Positions 21,756 through 34,800 of a DNA stretch of 64,000 bases are shown here, in pieces. The translations under genes and the position numbers were made by a program. The notes beneath the pieces are model-generated. The model was not told the origin of the DNA, made no database searches, and worked only from the letters and a program-made list of their open reading frames with translations. The DNA comes from Tyto alba (Eukaryota; Chordata; Aves; Strigiformes; Tytonidae): the NCBI RefSeq assembly GCF_018691265.1, contig NW_024881329.1, forward strand, positions 4,030,001-4,094,000, written 5' to 3'. How positions within the stretch are numbered: position 1 is the stretch's first letter; each line of letters starts with the position of its first letter.

Positions 21756-24700
21756 GCGTTACTAAAGGTTGTGTTTCACCTTGTTCCTCCCTTCCCTGTA
21801 ATTTTCAAAGAAATCGTGCAACTAAAACCTGTATCGTGAAACAATAAAATGGAAAAAATAAGCAAGCAGAAAGAGTAACAGGTAAGTTGGACAAGATGAA
21901 GTATCCAGAGACAATACACTTAACAAGTGCTTTATGGATTTTAGCAGAGAATCTGTGAGCAGGCTGTTCTCTAGTGTAACAGACCTTCCCTTGATGGCAT
22001 TCTAGATCAAGAGCTTTGTTTCTTGCTCAGGTGCCTTGTCTGAGAAATGATATTCTGCCTGACAGTAACCTGCTGTCAGTGACCATTATTTTCTTACCAG
22101 TTGTCTTTTCAAAATAGACGTACATCTATAGCAGTGGTGCTGTCTGGGGAGGCAGTGTTGAAGAAGTTGTTGGGCTCATGAGTTGGAGCTGAAGGGGGGC
22201 CAGAGGTCACAAAAATTTGTGTATCACAAATGATATACAGAGGCTGTTGTAGTTTCAGTGGCTATGTAAGGGGAGGTAGAAGGGCTGGGGTTGAGTGCAG
22301 AAGTGCCTTTAGGGCTGAACATTGATGATTAGCAGTTTGATTGATGCACTGATTTCAGTGCTTTTGAGAATCCGAACTTAATTAGTCAGACAGCTGCTTA
22401 ATGATGTTTATCACCAACATTCAGTGTATACTGAATCCGGAGCACGTACTCTTGTTCTGTTTTGCAGGCCTCATCATTGAGCACTATCCATGTATTACAG
22501 GCTTTAGCTCCATTAATATTGTCACCCTAGCAGGCAGACGTCTTTCAGAAATAACCAAGTCTATCAATAACAAACCAGACTTAAAATTCAAAGTCTTTTA
22601 AAGTCCATTCAAGACTCCCCTCAAATTATACTTCCCTACTGCCAGTGTTGAACATCTACAGGTCCTGCTGACTTCCACTGGAGGTCTGTAGTAGATCCCG
22701 GGTGTCTCAATTTGTGTATCCACAATTAAGGGCTGTAAACCAAAAATTGTATTTCACTGTTATGCTCAGTGTTGCAAAGGTAAAGAAGGAATTGAATTTT
22801 CTTGGATGAATACATACCCTTGCCTCAAGCATAAGGCTTTCCCTTCTATAATTCCCTGCCTCATTCAGTAGATAATACTGAACGTGTCTTGTGAGTTCCT
22901 GCATGGTCAAGGATTGTTCATCCCTGGGTCCTTCCTGCTGTAAGTGTTTTGTAGGGTGGACCAGTATAACTGTTAAATGTTAAACCCCTAATATCTGGGA
23001 TATATGAGCTAAAAGATTCTGGTTAACTGACAGTAGGCAGCATTGTACAGTTATTTGACTATACAGTGACATTATTTCTAGTGAGGTTGATTAGCTTATT
23101 GTGAGTATAGCCCCTGCTGAACATTAGACTGTTTCTTTAAGTTTCTCTGATGTTTGCACATTCTTTGTAACAGCATCAGATGGGGATATTAGCTTAAGCA
23201 CAGCATTATTGCTCTCATCCTCGTACGAGCTGTAACACCGACTTGTCATCCCCTATTCATCCCCCTGGTCTATGAAGACTGCTCTCAACTTAGTGCTCAT
23301 CTTGCACCTTCAGCTTCCTTCCTCAGTAATCAGAAAGCCTAGAGATGATGTCCCTTAGTATCTGCATATATGTTCATCAGAAGGTTTGAAATTTGGGGAT
23401 GTATTATTTGAAAAATGACCTAAATGATTTTTAAACACACATTCCATGTTGAAAAAGCCCCAAAGAAGATGATCCCATTGACTTAGTCTGAGGTCTAGAT
23501 TTCTCAGTACGAAGGTTTCTTTAGAAACTTGGTCAGGACTTTCCAGGAAATAACATATTTTCTTCCCCTGGCAGTGATGATGATCCCCCACTGTTCACGG
23601 AATGTCATGTAAATTATTAGAGGCTCTTGGCTTGCTGGTGAAAGACTCTTCATGAAGACTGGCTTCGGCTAGAGATTTGAGAAAATTTTCACAGGAAAGT
23701 TCAATCATTAGAACTAGCCAGCAATTTGCTGTGAATTTGTGAGAGGTGAGAACTGTCAAAAAAGAAACCTGGCTCATCTTCAAAAAAGCTTTTACAGCAC
23801 AGTCTGTTTTGATCTATGGCTCAACTCAAAAAAACATGAGGAAAAAAAGGTCTAAGATAGTTAAAATGTCCCTATCAACATTTTTTTTTAAATAAAAAGA
23901 TCTTTCATGTTCAGGCAACACTTTGTAATGAAGTACAAGCTAACCTATCTCGGAATTTAAAAATCAACTTTTAAAGTGCTTTGATTTACCAAAACTGGGG
24001 CATTGTTACATTTTTATTTGAAAGTACTCTTTTGACTTGTTTTTTCTCCCCCCTGTCTTCCGGGATGGGAATGATTTCTGAAATCATATATGTTTTCACA
24101 GAACAAAAAGACTCTCTTTTACTCAGCTCTTGAATCTACTCACTAGCTGAGGATCTGCTCCGTACACTCCTATGAGCCCCTTGAAGTGTTAACCTGATAT
24201 TCTGTTGAAGTGTGGGTTAGCTGTATCACTTTCAAAGGAGGCAGAGATGTAGGGTCACAGTCTGATGTCCATGCTCACGCTGAAGTAGCTCCTTGTGCTG
24301 CCTAGAAGTCACACTGAGTTCACAGAATCTATTCCTGGAAGGAAGTCTTCATCAGAATAAATAGATACCGAAATTTTTACAAATCCTTGCATGTGAATGG
24401 TACTTACCATATGTTTGGACAAGATGCAGAAGTCGTCATTGATATTATGCTGCTTTATTTTAAGGATCAAAAGCTGCAAGTAAATGTAGACTTTCCACCC
24501 CCCCACTCAGCCACACATGTGCTTTTTTTTTTTTTCCCCAAATGTTGTTACTTTGTGAAGAGAACATATCTTTCACTTGAAAGGTCTAGTTTATGTGGAG
24601 TTTAACATATTGACTTTCAAATCATATTGTTAACAGGAACTTACCATCTTTTGGCTTCAGTGGCAAATTGTGTATTCTGACACCTTGGTGAATGTTTTCA

Positions 24701-26802
24701 AAAAACTTCGGAGTTGCAGTGGATCTGTTTGAGATCAGATTCTTTTTCTGAGGACTGGAGCCTTAGGGAGTAGTCCTTCTGAAGAGAAGACAGTAGGCAA
24801 AGTGGAGGCTTAGCACTGGTAGTTTTGTGTATATTTTACATGCCACTGACTCACGAAACCTTGCTAAAATCCAGCAGACGTCGTTTAAGGAAAGCTGGTA
24901 TAACTGAACTTGCTTGGGAAATTTTATGTGAACTTTTTGGATATTGAACTTTTTATGCATTGATATATTTTGGGTTCTTAAAATCAGATGGACTGTGATT
25001 TGTTAAAATCATGCACAAAGCCTGCGTTTATAGTATGACTTAGTTCACCTTATGCTATGAATGTAATACTTTTTGGAAGGATAGCTGGAAAAAATGAATA
25101 TACTGTTGTACATCAGCTGTTTATAATCAAAGAAATATGTTTAAAAGAGTTCTAGGACCTTTATAAACTGTGCAATGCATGTTACTTTTGGAATTGCTTT
25201 ATTACATTCAGTTATGACTGCCATTGCTTTGGGTAACTATTCAAATCCATTGTTATGAATTAATTACAACCATAATATAGCCTTTTGATATATTTAACTT
25301 CATTTACATCAGGTAATCAAAGGCGCATGCATGTTATCCTGCCACAGAACATGGAATAATTAATTTCTGATGTTCTGTTTATTTCTCTAGTGTGTATTTT
25401 TTTTTTCTAAAAATAGAATGTAAACTGTTAAACTGAAGAGATTTGATTGGACATCGAATGTATTTGTGTGCTCTTTGCAGCAAGAACAACTAGTGAAATA
25501 TTTGAAATAAATTGGCAGGGAAGTGAACTTCTGGTCCATGCACTTTAACTCCCTTGGGAGTGTACTGTTCATTTGTTAATACACACAACACATCATTTGT
25601 ATGGAAGATGCCAATTCCTGCTGTGTTTCTCTGTTTTTCTTTCATTCGCATGCAAACATGCAGTACTTGAGTTCTACAAATTTAACTGCTGTGATCCATG
25701 GGAAAATTTGCTGCATTTGCATGCATAAATATGCGGGGTTTCTAGCAGGAAAAAATCATATTAAAATACATGTGTGTGTTAATTCAGTTAACGTAAATAC
25801 ATACATACAAAAAAAAAAAAAAAAAAGCCGGTGTGAATGTAACATGCACTTCTTGCATGTCTGATGCTTATCCCTGATGTGTGTGCTCTGTGGCTAAACA
25901 GGGCTAGAAGCTCGTTTGAAGACATTCTCAAACAGTTGACATGGCTGCTGCTATTTTTATCCAAAACTCTACCACATTTATTTTTTGGGGCTGTTTTTCC
26001 ATCCGTCCCATGTGGTTTGTACAGTGAACTGAACTGCATGCATCTCTTGCCTGTTTGTCAGCCAGAAATAGAGCTGTGCTTGTAGGTGTTAGGATTCAAG
26101 CCTGAAGAGAACATGGAGAAAATCAACCAGTAGCCATGTTCTGTTAATAATAATTAGAAAAAGCAACCCAAAGTGAAGAAATTTGCAGAGTGAACTGCTA
26201 GTAAAAGCATAAATGGATATCAGTTAACTAGAAATGAGGCTGGAACAGTGAGAAAAAGAAGCTGACTACAAGAAAGTGAGGTTCTGGAGCTGCCCTCCAG
26301 CTGGAGTTTGAACGGCAGGAACCAAACTCTTGAGTCAGTTGATGGAGGAATTCTGTGATGTGGTTGCTGAAATCATAGAAATGCAGCTGGTCCTTCCCTC
26401 CAGTGGGTGTTTTATCAGATTTGGGGACAATGTACTCTGTGTATCACCTCTGCTTCCCCAAAAGATTGAAATGGAAGTAGAAATCAAGATGAGCCTTTCT
26501 GTTGGCAACATACGGTGGGATTAGCATTTCTCAAAGCAACAGAGGTGGGAACAAAATGTTTAAAGGAGTAATTTTTATTCTTTTTAAATGTATGCATTCA
26601 TCTTATATAAGGCTTACTGTCCCCTCACAGAATTGCAGGCTTAACTCCAGCCACCACAGCAGAAAGCTAAAAGTCTGCTCCTGTCCTCTGAACACCTTGC
26701 TCTGTCCTCACCCCCCTCACCCCACAGCTCTTTCTAAAATGGCAATTGTTACTTTTTTCTTCCAGTGCAAAGTATACCAACTCCAGAGCCATATCTGATC
26801 CC
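21756..26802. other. Unassigned non-coding DNA
   Basis: No exon or known element is recognised. It includes an 18-base A run at 25809-25826, a 13-base T run at 24523-24535, and an AT-rich stretch at 25020-25385 with several TAAT-type homeodomain motifs. Open frames do not exceed about 90 codons. Confidence 0.45.
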
Positions 26803-26842
26803 TGCTATTAATCCCATCATATTGCTATTAATCCCAGCATTG
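26803..26842 (+). repeat. Two-copy 20-bp tandem duplication
   Basis: The unit TGCTATTAATCCCA plus six bases occurs twice in direct succession; the first 14 bases are identical. It is a small local duplication with no visible function. Confidence 0.85.
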
Positions 26843-28279
26843 AGGTTGACATAAACTAATAACAAATGACTGCAGAGTAGCTCCAGGCCTTTCATACCAG
26901 TATCTTTAAAAATCAAGTATGAGGCAAATGGATGTAAACTTAGTTGTTTGAGTGTAAGTCCCCCAATTTAAGCTTTTATGTCAGAGTAGTATTTTAAAAG
27001 CATCAAAACTAATTTTTTGTAATAACTTAATTCCAAAATTTTCCAGTGCATTTAGAATTTTTCTGTTCTAGATCATGGTGAGTTTTTCCTAGATAACCTT
27101 TCCTTCTTTATATTCCTTCATTTCTCCAATTTCACTACCAGGTTACGGAATTGTGACATTTCTTTGTCCTTAGCTACTTATCCTAAATATTATGTTTTGT
27201 CATTTATGCAACAGGTTCAGATGATGTATACAAACAGGTTGGTCAGTTTAAGCTTTAAAAAGGAAAAGGAACAATATATGAAAGCAAAACACATTTCCCT
27301 TGAGCAGTCTCCCAGTGAAGGCTGGTGTACCACCCAGGCTTAAAGAACTGCCTTGCTTATGAAAGCAAAGGCAACACAGAATCAAACAATGGTTCAATTT
27401 CATGCCTCATTTCAGACATCGTTAAACATATTTGGTTTCACCTTGTCTTCATCAAGATCCCCAAAAGAGACAGGACCCCTGATTAATGTTACATTGCAGC
27501 AAAAGAAGAAGGGAAACTTCATAAATAATTTTTTTTTTCTGATTTCTTTGCCTGCTGTGGTGCAGCTTTTTATTTTTACTTTTTTTGAGATTATTCCTTC
27601 CTTGTGTTTCTTCCTCTCACTGGTGCAGAAGACGCAGCACAGTTATTAAACCCCTGGCAAAAATCAAATCAGCCTTGCAAAACTGCCCATGATTGTTTCT
27701 TCTACAGATTACTGTTCTCAAGAGAATTTCTGCACTGCCTGACCAACACTTTGGTGCTATTCCACTTTACTGTGTTTTACAAAAGGGTTGAAGACCCCAA
27801 ATAGAGTAACTGTTGAATTTTGTTTACTTTATTCTCCAGTACAGAAGAAAATATTAGCACTCTGCTTTATGGGCTCTCTTTATTGTTCTTCCCCTGTATG
27901 TGTTTATAGCCAGTGGCCAAGGAGATGAAAACCTGTTTATACCACTCTGGCGCTGTTGAACTCATGGGGAAATGTCTGCTGGCTATGGTGGAGACTGAAT
28001 TTTCACTCTGTAGGTATTAGATGTGAGAAAGCCAGGACTCTGTTTTGCCCCATAATCCTTCCCTCGGGAAGGTTCAGGTACAGCAGGCTCCAGGATGAAA
28101 CTACTCCATCACCGTTTCAGATCCAAATTAGTGATCTGTAGGTATGGTGTCCTGTCTCTGAGGGAGCCTGGCATGGTGACAGCAGCTGCTGTAGAAATTT
28201 GTGAACAGTTGTTTAGTCAGTTGTATATTAAAGTAAAATGGGTGTGATGGAGGAAGATAACAGAGAGAAAACGACCACT
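26843..28279. other. Unassigned non-coding DNA
   Basis: AT-rich sequence without a recognisable gene or repeat. Confidence 0.45.
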
Positions 28280-28735
28280 TTCCTGGATCTCGCTCATCGC
28301 GGTGGGATGTTGGCGTTGTGTGACTGCAGGAGCGAGCTTGCTTTCTGCTAAGCTGCTTCCATCGGTGCTTCAGGTGTGTTTCCATCCCCCAAGGAGAAGG
28401 GTCGGGGGCCGGCGAGAGCTCTGGTGGCAGCGGGCAGGATGCCGTGCGCTGGGACAGGCTGCGCTTGCAGACGGCTCTCGCGGTGTCGTTTGTAGCCCCC
28501 GGGCTCCCGGGCCAGGAAATATATCGTACCTGAAGGAGTAGTGAAACGTTGGTACCGAGTACTGCCTGTGTGAGCTACTCTGAATCATCAAAAAGGCAGC
28601 GCTCCAAAGAGTGGAGGCTTTGTAGTTGTTAGAAATGGATTAGAGCCTGCCTGGGGCCTGCTGCGCCCGAGTGCCGCCTCGTTCCTGGGCGCTGCAAATG
28701 AACCTTTGGAGGCCAGCGGCGCTGGCGTAGGGGAG
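28280..28735. promoter_or_regulatory. CpG-rich patch, candidate regulatory element or small CpG island
   Basis: By hand count roughly 30 CpG dinucleotides fall in about 450 bp, far above the flanks, and the patch is visibly GC-rich (for example GTCGGGGGCCGGCGAGAGC and CCCCCGGGCTCCCGGG). Unmethylated CpG-rich patches in vertebrates often mark promoters or enhancers. No TATA box, first exon or known reading frame is evident, and the two overlapping open frames (28302-28541 plus, 28370-28591 minus) match nothing I know. It might be an alternative promoter, a non-coding RNA start, or a GC-rich repeat I do not recognise. Confidence 0.4.
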
Positions 28736-31510
28736 GGTGAAATGCTAACCTCCAGGAAGTTTTGACTTTCTTCATTTAAAGGAGGTACTTACTAATTTGG
28801 TATCACCTGTTACCTGCAGGTTTTTCCAAGAAAATGTTTTGATGTAGTGATTTGGGGGCTGTTGAATTCTGAAACCTTTGAAGAAGTTTCAGTTTTAAGC
28901 TAGTTACATGACAGCAAGCTGTTGAACTGAACTTTACTTTTGTTTACGCGAAATCCAGAGGAATGAGAGAGACAGGGACTTCTCTAAGGGACATTGTATC
29001 TAATATCAAAAACATAAGCTAACCTTGATGATTTACATAAATGGTGCAATATGTGACTGAAAATATGAAATGCTAACTTTCATTTAAGTGCAACCTCCTG
29101 CCTCTATCATGTGGAGATTCGAAGCAAGTCTTGCAAAAATTCCTCAGCTCAGCAAGCTCCCTCTTAAGCTAACAGCTAATGCAGTGCAGAGATCAAAAGG
29201 GTTGGTTCAGTTTTTTTTGGAACCTGCACATTGAGATAAGATCTACATGAGACCAAGCTGAATATTTTTCATGTTACATCTGTGGTTTACCAGAAGTGAC
29301 AGTATCACATAATTAGTGATGTAACGTTTGAAACATTTAGTAAGTCGCATGTGGATCTAATCTTTATGCCTAGTAGAGTTGTTATATATTTGTACAGACT
29401 GTAACTTCTTTTCTGTTATGTCTTTATAGTTCATAGTTGATTGGAATGATGTCTATTATAATAATTTCATGCCAAAGGGTAAAATTTATTGGACATAAAT
29501 GAACTAATATCTCTTGAATTCTGTTTGGTTTTGCAGCAATACAAAAGCTAAGCTTTGACACCTGCTAAATCACATGCCTAACTCAAGTAGTCCGTTTCTT
29601 AATCTCTTAAAATTTAAATGGCAGTATGTGGTCTTTTATTGGTAATGATCATTACAAGATATAATAACTATCATTATGATATAATATTGTATGATAATTA
29701 ACTAGCAAAATCTGAAGTCTCATGAATAGTGGAATTGAAATTGAATTAATTACATTTGTAATTGTTTTTCCTTATCTTAGTCTCATGCTGTAGATACCCT
29801 GTGGCACATTCTGAAGTGCCTGGCTTTGTATTAAGAACAGAAATTTTATGCACGCTTTTCTGGGTAATTTCTGGGTTTCACTGCATGGCAAAAACGAGTC
29901 ATGACTCACCAGAAGGAGAGATTTGTCTGAATTGTGGTACGGGAGGGATGCACCTTCCGCATGCTGTGGGCAGCCTCCCATGCTTCCGTGATCATTGGGG
30001 CATGATGGGAACGACAAAGACACTATTTCTTTACATACGTTCTTCTGCACAACACTTCCTTCCTAAATGGAAGGAATAATTCTTTCCCAAGCCGTTTCTG
30101 GAGCTCCTGATAGTGACAAAGGACATGATGAGAGTTTCCTCATCTCTGGCACCACAGAGTGCAGGTGCACCGACTCTTAATTCAGTGTCTGCAGCAATTC
30201 GGGTTTCATCTTTTTATTTGTTCAGATTTTTCTTAGATCTTCTCTTTCTAATTCCATATTTAGCGGTTGCATGCCTTGCATATTGTCTCTGTGGCAATAA
30301 ACAGTATTTTTGTTGGTTCCAGCTAGGATAAGATTTTGTCAGTTGTAGTGCTAGTTTTGCATGTTGTTACCATTAAGAAATAGTGGTGGGCAACTTTCAA
30401 CTGTCTGTTTGAATAAGTGGAAGTGATGCATGTTTTTTGGAAAGTGCTTTTAATCTACTGATTGAAAGCTCTGTATTAGAGGTAAGTAATCGCAGTGCTA
30501 GCTATCATCAGTCTGCCAGACTAACGGACCGCTCGCTTGGTGCTTTACATGTGTCTACCAGCGTGCTTCCTTCCACGGCAGCATCAGGAACATAGGCCTC
30601 TCTGATTTGCTGTTCGCTTAATATATTTATATCTGTGTGTATGTCTGTGTAAAATCAAAGAAATGAGTACACCAGATTCTACTTGAATTCCTCATTGCAA
30701 TAAACATTTAAAGTATTGGAAGAGTATCATCAATCAGGTTGGCTGTTTGAAGCTGGCTGTGGTGTGAAACACGTGAGCAACTTTCAAGGTTGGATTTCTG
30801 CTGTTCCTTGAGAGAAGGCCATGCTGTGCCTTAGTCAACCATAGTTATGGGAAATACTTATTTGACTTTTTTTCTTAGGTGTCTGGTGAAAGTGCTGACA
30901 GGTTCCCTGCCCTTATTTTGCTGTGTTTTTCCCCCTAAGTGCTGTGGTATACTATGTACAATCAATTCTTGGTCATTCTGGGAATAACTGAACAAATTTT
31001 AAGATTTGTTTCATAGTATAAATTGTCATACATGTGCAATAACAAAAGATGACTAAAGACTTAGTTGTTCAAAGACCAGACTTTTTCTAATGACTCCTTG
31101 TTGCAAATGAGCGTTGTCAAATGCTGTGTGTTGGCTGTAATGTTCGCTACTGTAGCACTTTCTTTTTTAATGAATATTGTGAATTGTGATATTCAGTGGG
31201 ACTACTTGTGATAATAAACACCATGACTCCGTATAATAGATATTTCACATGCCCTGGCCCTTACAGTTTCTTGCATCAGCTAATGAGAATGTTTTATATG
31301 TGCAAGCATCAGAAATTTAACCATATTCTATGACTAATACTTAATAAGAAGTCTAGATATAATCAGCAAAGTATCAGTAGAATTGCATGCAAGCAAGTTT
31401 GAGTTAAATAAGCCATTTTATTTTTAATTTATTGTAGTTACATGGATATGGTCCAGAGCATACAAACTCCCAGTCTTTATCCACTGAGATGTATGTGATA
31501 AAAATTAAAG
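28736..31510. other. Unassigned non-coding DNA with an AT-rich palindrome-bearing stretch
   Basis: No gene or known repeat is recognised. At 29642-29655 lies the perfect 14-bp palindrome GTAATGATCATTAC, containing two opposed TAAT homeodomain cores. The surrounding 29390-29770 is dense in TAAT and ATTA motifs and looks like many conserved enhancers, but conservation cannot be tested here. Confidence 0.4.
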
Positions 31511-31640
31511 GATTTTTTTGTAATTCAGGAGTTCAGAAAGACTTTTTCATAAGGGCACTCAACCTATGGAATGATCTCCCCAGAGCGGTCTTTGAAATCA
31601 CTGTGCTTAGAGGCTTTGAAAATTGAACGCTATAAAAAGT
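31511..31640 (+). mobile_element. CR1-like LINE ORF2 C-terminal relic
   Basis: On the plus strand about 31538-31627 encodes FFIRALNLWNDLPRAVFEI, then a stop after a short LRGFEN tail. The WNxLP motif, preceded by FF and a spacer and followed by a hydrophobic stretch and LxxF, is the signature of the extreme C-terminus of CR1 and L3-clade ORF2 (FFTVRVVRLWNRLPREVV). The same protein region is found in antisense at 7790-7905. Only about 40 residues are left and no 3' UTR is recognised, so the clade is uncertain. The similarity is short but the residue order is characteristic. Confidence 0.5.
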
Positions 31641-31853
31641 TCATGGGTAATATACGTTGAACATTGCCTGAGAGATAGAAAAAAGAGCTTGTTTAATTTC
31701 AATTTCCCCCCTATTATTTTTTCAGCAAGTTGCTGCCAGTTTCTGTTGGTGCCGAAGTAAAGGTGCCTGGACTCACTCAATCCTTCACTGCTTGAGAAAT
31801 TGAGAAATTTCAGCTAAGAGAAAATGCTGGCAAGGCAATGAGTTCTAGTATAT

Positions 31854-31877
31854 GGGGGGGGGGGGGGGGGGGGGGGG
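31854..31877 (+). repeat. Homopolymer run of 24 G
   Basis: Twenty-four consecutive G are seen directly, preceded by TAT and followed by TAG. G runs of this length are rare in vertebrate genomes compared with A or T runs. It could fold as a quadruplex and its exact length may be an assembly or sequencing estimate. Confidence 0.9.
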
Positions 31878-34800
31878 TAGTGGCTAGAAAATAAAAGGCG
31901 TGATTAGATACCTTGGATCCTTCTGCAGCCTGTGATTCTGGGCTAACATGCTCAGAAGAAGAGAGAGAAAGACCAGATAGAGTGTTAGGCTGATAGAGCA
32001 GCGAGCAAGCATCGGTGTGTTAGCTGAGGCAGATTTGTGCTGTGATGTAGAGCAAGTCTTATTTCCATGCTCTTTAATTAAGCAGGGTAACAGCCTGTTG
32101 GTTCTTACTGAGGTTTCCAGTTCTGCTTTTAGTTATCTGGGGCTTTATGATCTTCATGTAAGTAATCTAACGGTGAAATATTCTATTTTGAGCAGCAGAG
32201 TGGAGCTGGAGGTGGAGGTGGAGGGTCTTTCAGTCAGCTTTTGCACCTCTGGGACAGGGCAGCAGGGTGAGTGCTCAGTCAAGGACACTGGCAGTGACAT
32301 TTTTCATTCCCTCGCCAAAGATGGAGTGTTACTAGGCTTGTCACATTCTCTAGCATGCTGAGTTACATGCGAAGAGCAGATATTTCTAAAGTACTGCATT
32401 CATGGTTCATTTGGATGAGCAGGCATTTCTAATTTGGCACCAGCCTAATGAAAAGATGCATTCCATTCCAGATTCCAGCAGCTGCAGACTTCATTGATTC
32501 CAAAGATAATGCCTTTAGTTTTGGCCATGGAACTCGAATGATACTTCAGCTAACTGCTTTTAAATCCAATGGTTGTTTTACTTAGAGGAAAAAATAGCGT
32601 AATAAAATAGTTACACTTTAAATTCACCCTTACGTTAGTTTTTGTTTGATTTACTGGAAAATTATACTCTAGTAGATTAAGTAAGAATTTATGGCATGTT
32701 TTATATGCAAAAAAAACCAACCCCAACAAACCCAAAGCATGTCTGACAGAAGAGGTAATGCAGAGGACTCTGATTTAATACATAAATGCTAAGCAGCTTT
32801 GCTAGTAGTGGGAGTAAGTCGTGTGCTTTCATTTCTGCTTTTCTTTGGATTCTGAAGGGGAGAATGAAGGGTAGCAGCTGAGGTGGAAATTTAATTTTAT
32901 TCTATATTGGGAGGTAACCTCAGTGAATGGTAGGTGTAGCCCTGTATGTTTGAGAATAAAAGTAAAATTTGGACATGGAATTAGATTCAAAGTTAGAAGA
33001 AATATTCCATGTATGCATTTCACTCTGGTATTCCTTCTCTTTCAATGTTCTTTATAAATAATTCACACTGTCTACTTCCAAACTGATAAAGAAGCCTGTT
33101 CCTGAGATAAACATTCTTTTCCTAATTTAAATAGAGAGCAGAGGAGTTTCCACTTGTGACAGTTTGATAGAAACACTTACCTGCTGCTTCTTTTGCTCGC
33201 TCTCTTCGTTTTGACCTAAAAATCAGTGTTGAACTTACTTGAGTAGATTAAGTTGAGGGATAAATCCATTAGACTTCTGCTGATACCTGAAATTTACTCA
33301 ATTGACACCTAATTTTTAGAGATATGAACATGGCAATAGGACAGAATGTCTTTGCCCAGCTAATTTCAATTTACTGTAACAGCAAGACCTGTAACACTCA
33401 CAAAAAAGGTGTGCCTGCTTATTAGGAAAAAAGACAGGGACTTTAAAAAAGGAGGAAGAGTGATATCAACATGACACTATTAACTTTTTCAACCAATTTT
33501 TACAGATCTAGCTTTCCTACGCATTTAACTTGAACTTTGAAAGTCCTGTAGTTCAACAAAATTGTGTTCCTTTATGTTTTTTGCACTTTTATACTGACAG
33601 TAGACGTTTTCAAGCTTTTTATTAGTATTGTCTGTGAACAATATAAACATTTTTATCCCTTATAGAGGTGAGTGCAGTACATTGATAGAGGGACATGTTG
33701 CACAGAGCATTCCTCTCTGAAAGCCCAGGAATGAGCCTTGGTGGCATTGGAGGTAGAAAGAGGAGAGGGAACTTCTTTTGGTGGGGTGGCGTGTTGAGAA
33801 CAGGCTGTACCATCAACTTTTCCGTGCAGTGAAGTGAGAATGGGGTGGGTTTTTTCCTGGATGTAGTAGGACAAGGGGTGAGGTAGTAAGCTGCTCTTAG
33901 ACTAATGGAGAAGAATCATAAAAGACCAGAGCAAGCAATATAAGAAAGATCTGGCGTCACCAGTCATTGCAGTAGGGTGACCTGTTTGGATGTTCAAAGT
34001 GTAGAATTTGGAAATATTACCTAGAGCTGCTCAGGAAATAAATGAGAGAGGCAGTGGTTTCCAACCTGGAGGGAAGAGTCGGGTAATTAAATTTCTCTGT
34101 AGATATAAAAATAGTCTGACTGCTAAAAGTTATTTTATCCTGACACATTTAGGATTCATATATGGCTGGCTCTTAAATCAAGTTACTTGGGCTTTTTTAA
34201 TACCAATGTATGAATATGGGAGTTGACTATAAACACACAGGTTTGAGATCCTTACCTGAAAAAATTTGATACTGAGATTTTTTTCCTCTTCTTTTTAAGA
34301 CAATAGGCATTATCTCTTTCAATTGTATTCCATTTGTACCATTAGCATGTTTTATTTCATGACAAGCCAGATTTCTGTGCTAGACAAGCTTTCACTAGTA
34401 GAATGGGCATATCATATACAGAAAATGATTTTTTTTGTGTGGTGTTTTTTGAGGTTTTGTTTTCAATCCTGGTTATACTCAAGATACCAAAGTAAGGCAC
34501 CTCATTTTTCTTTTTTTTTCCCTCAGGTTTAGCAAGCCATCCTTTGGCCTGGTCACTGGTGTGCCACAGTGGCCTATGAAAGTTTTTAAGTCAAAATTGG
34601 ATAACACCGACTTTTTTTCTGAATACTGCCATAAGAAAATCTTGGCAGTTTATTCAGACATTATCTTATGGAATTTACTCAAGGCCCAAGTTGAGGAGGT
34701 AGTTCTGATTTATAATTAAGAGGCAGATAATCTAAATTCATCTCTGTTTTTATAGGTATCCATTCAGAGTAAACACTCTGGACTGGAAAAAACCCCAACA

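Noticed and set aside
33879..33900. TGAGGTAGTAAG, identical to the start of let-7/miR-98
   Set aside because: No complementary arm lies within 100 bases on either side, so no precursor hairpin can form.
34052..34066. CAGTGGTTTCCAACC, similar to a hAT (Charlie) terminal repeat
   Set aside because: No matching inverted terminus was found downstream and no internal similarity is recognised.
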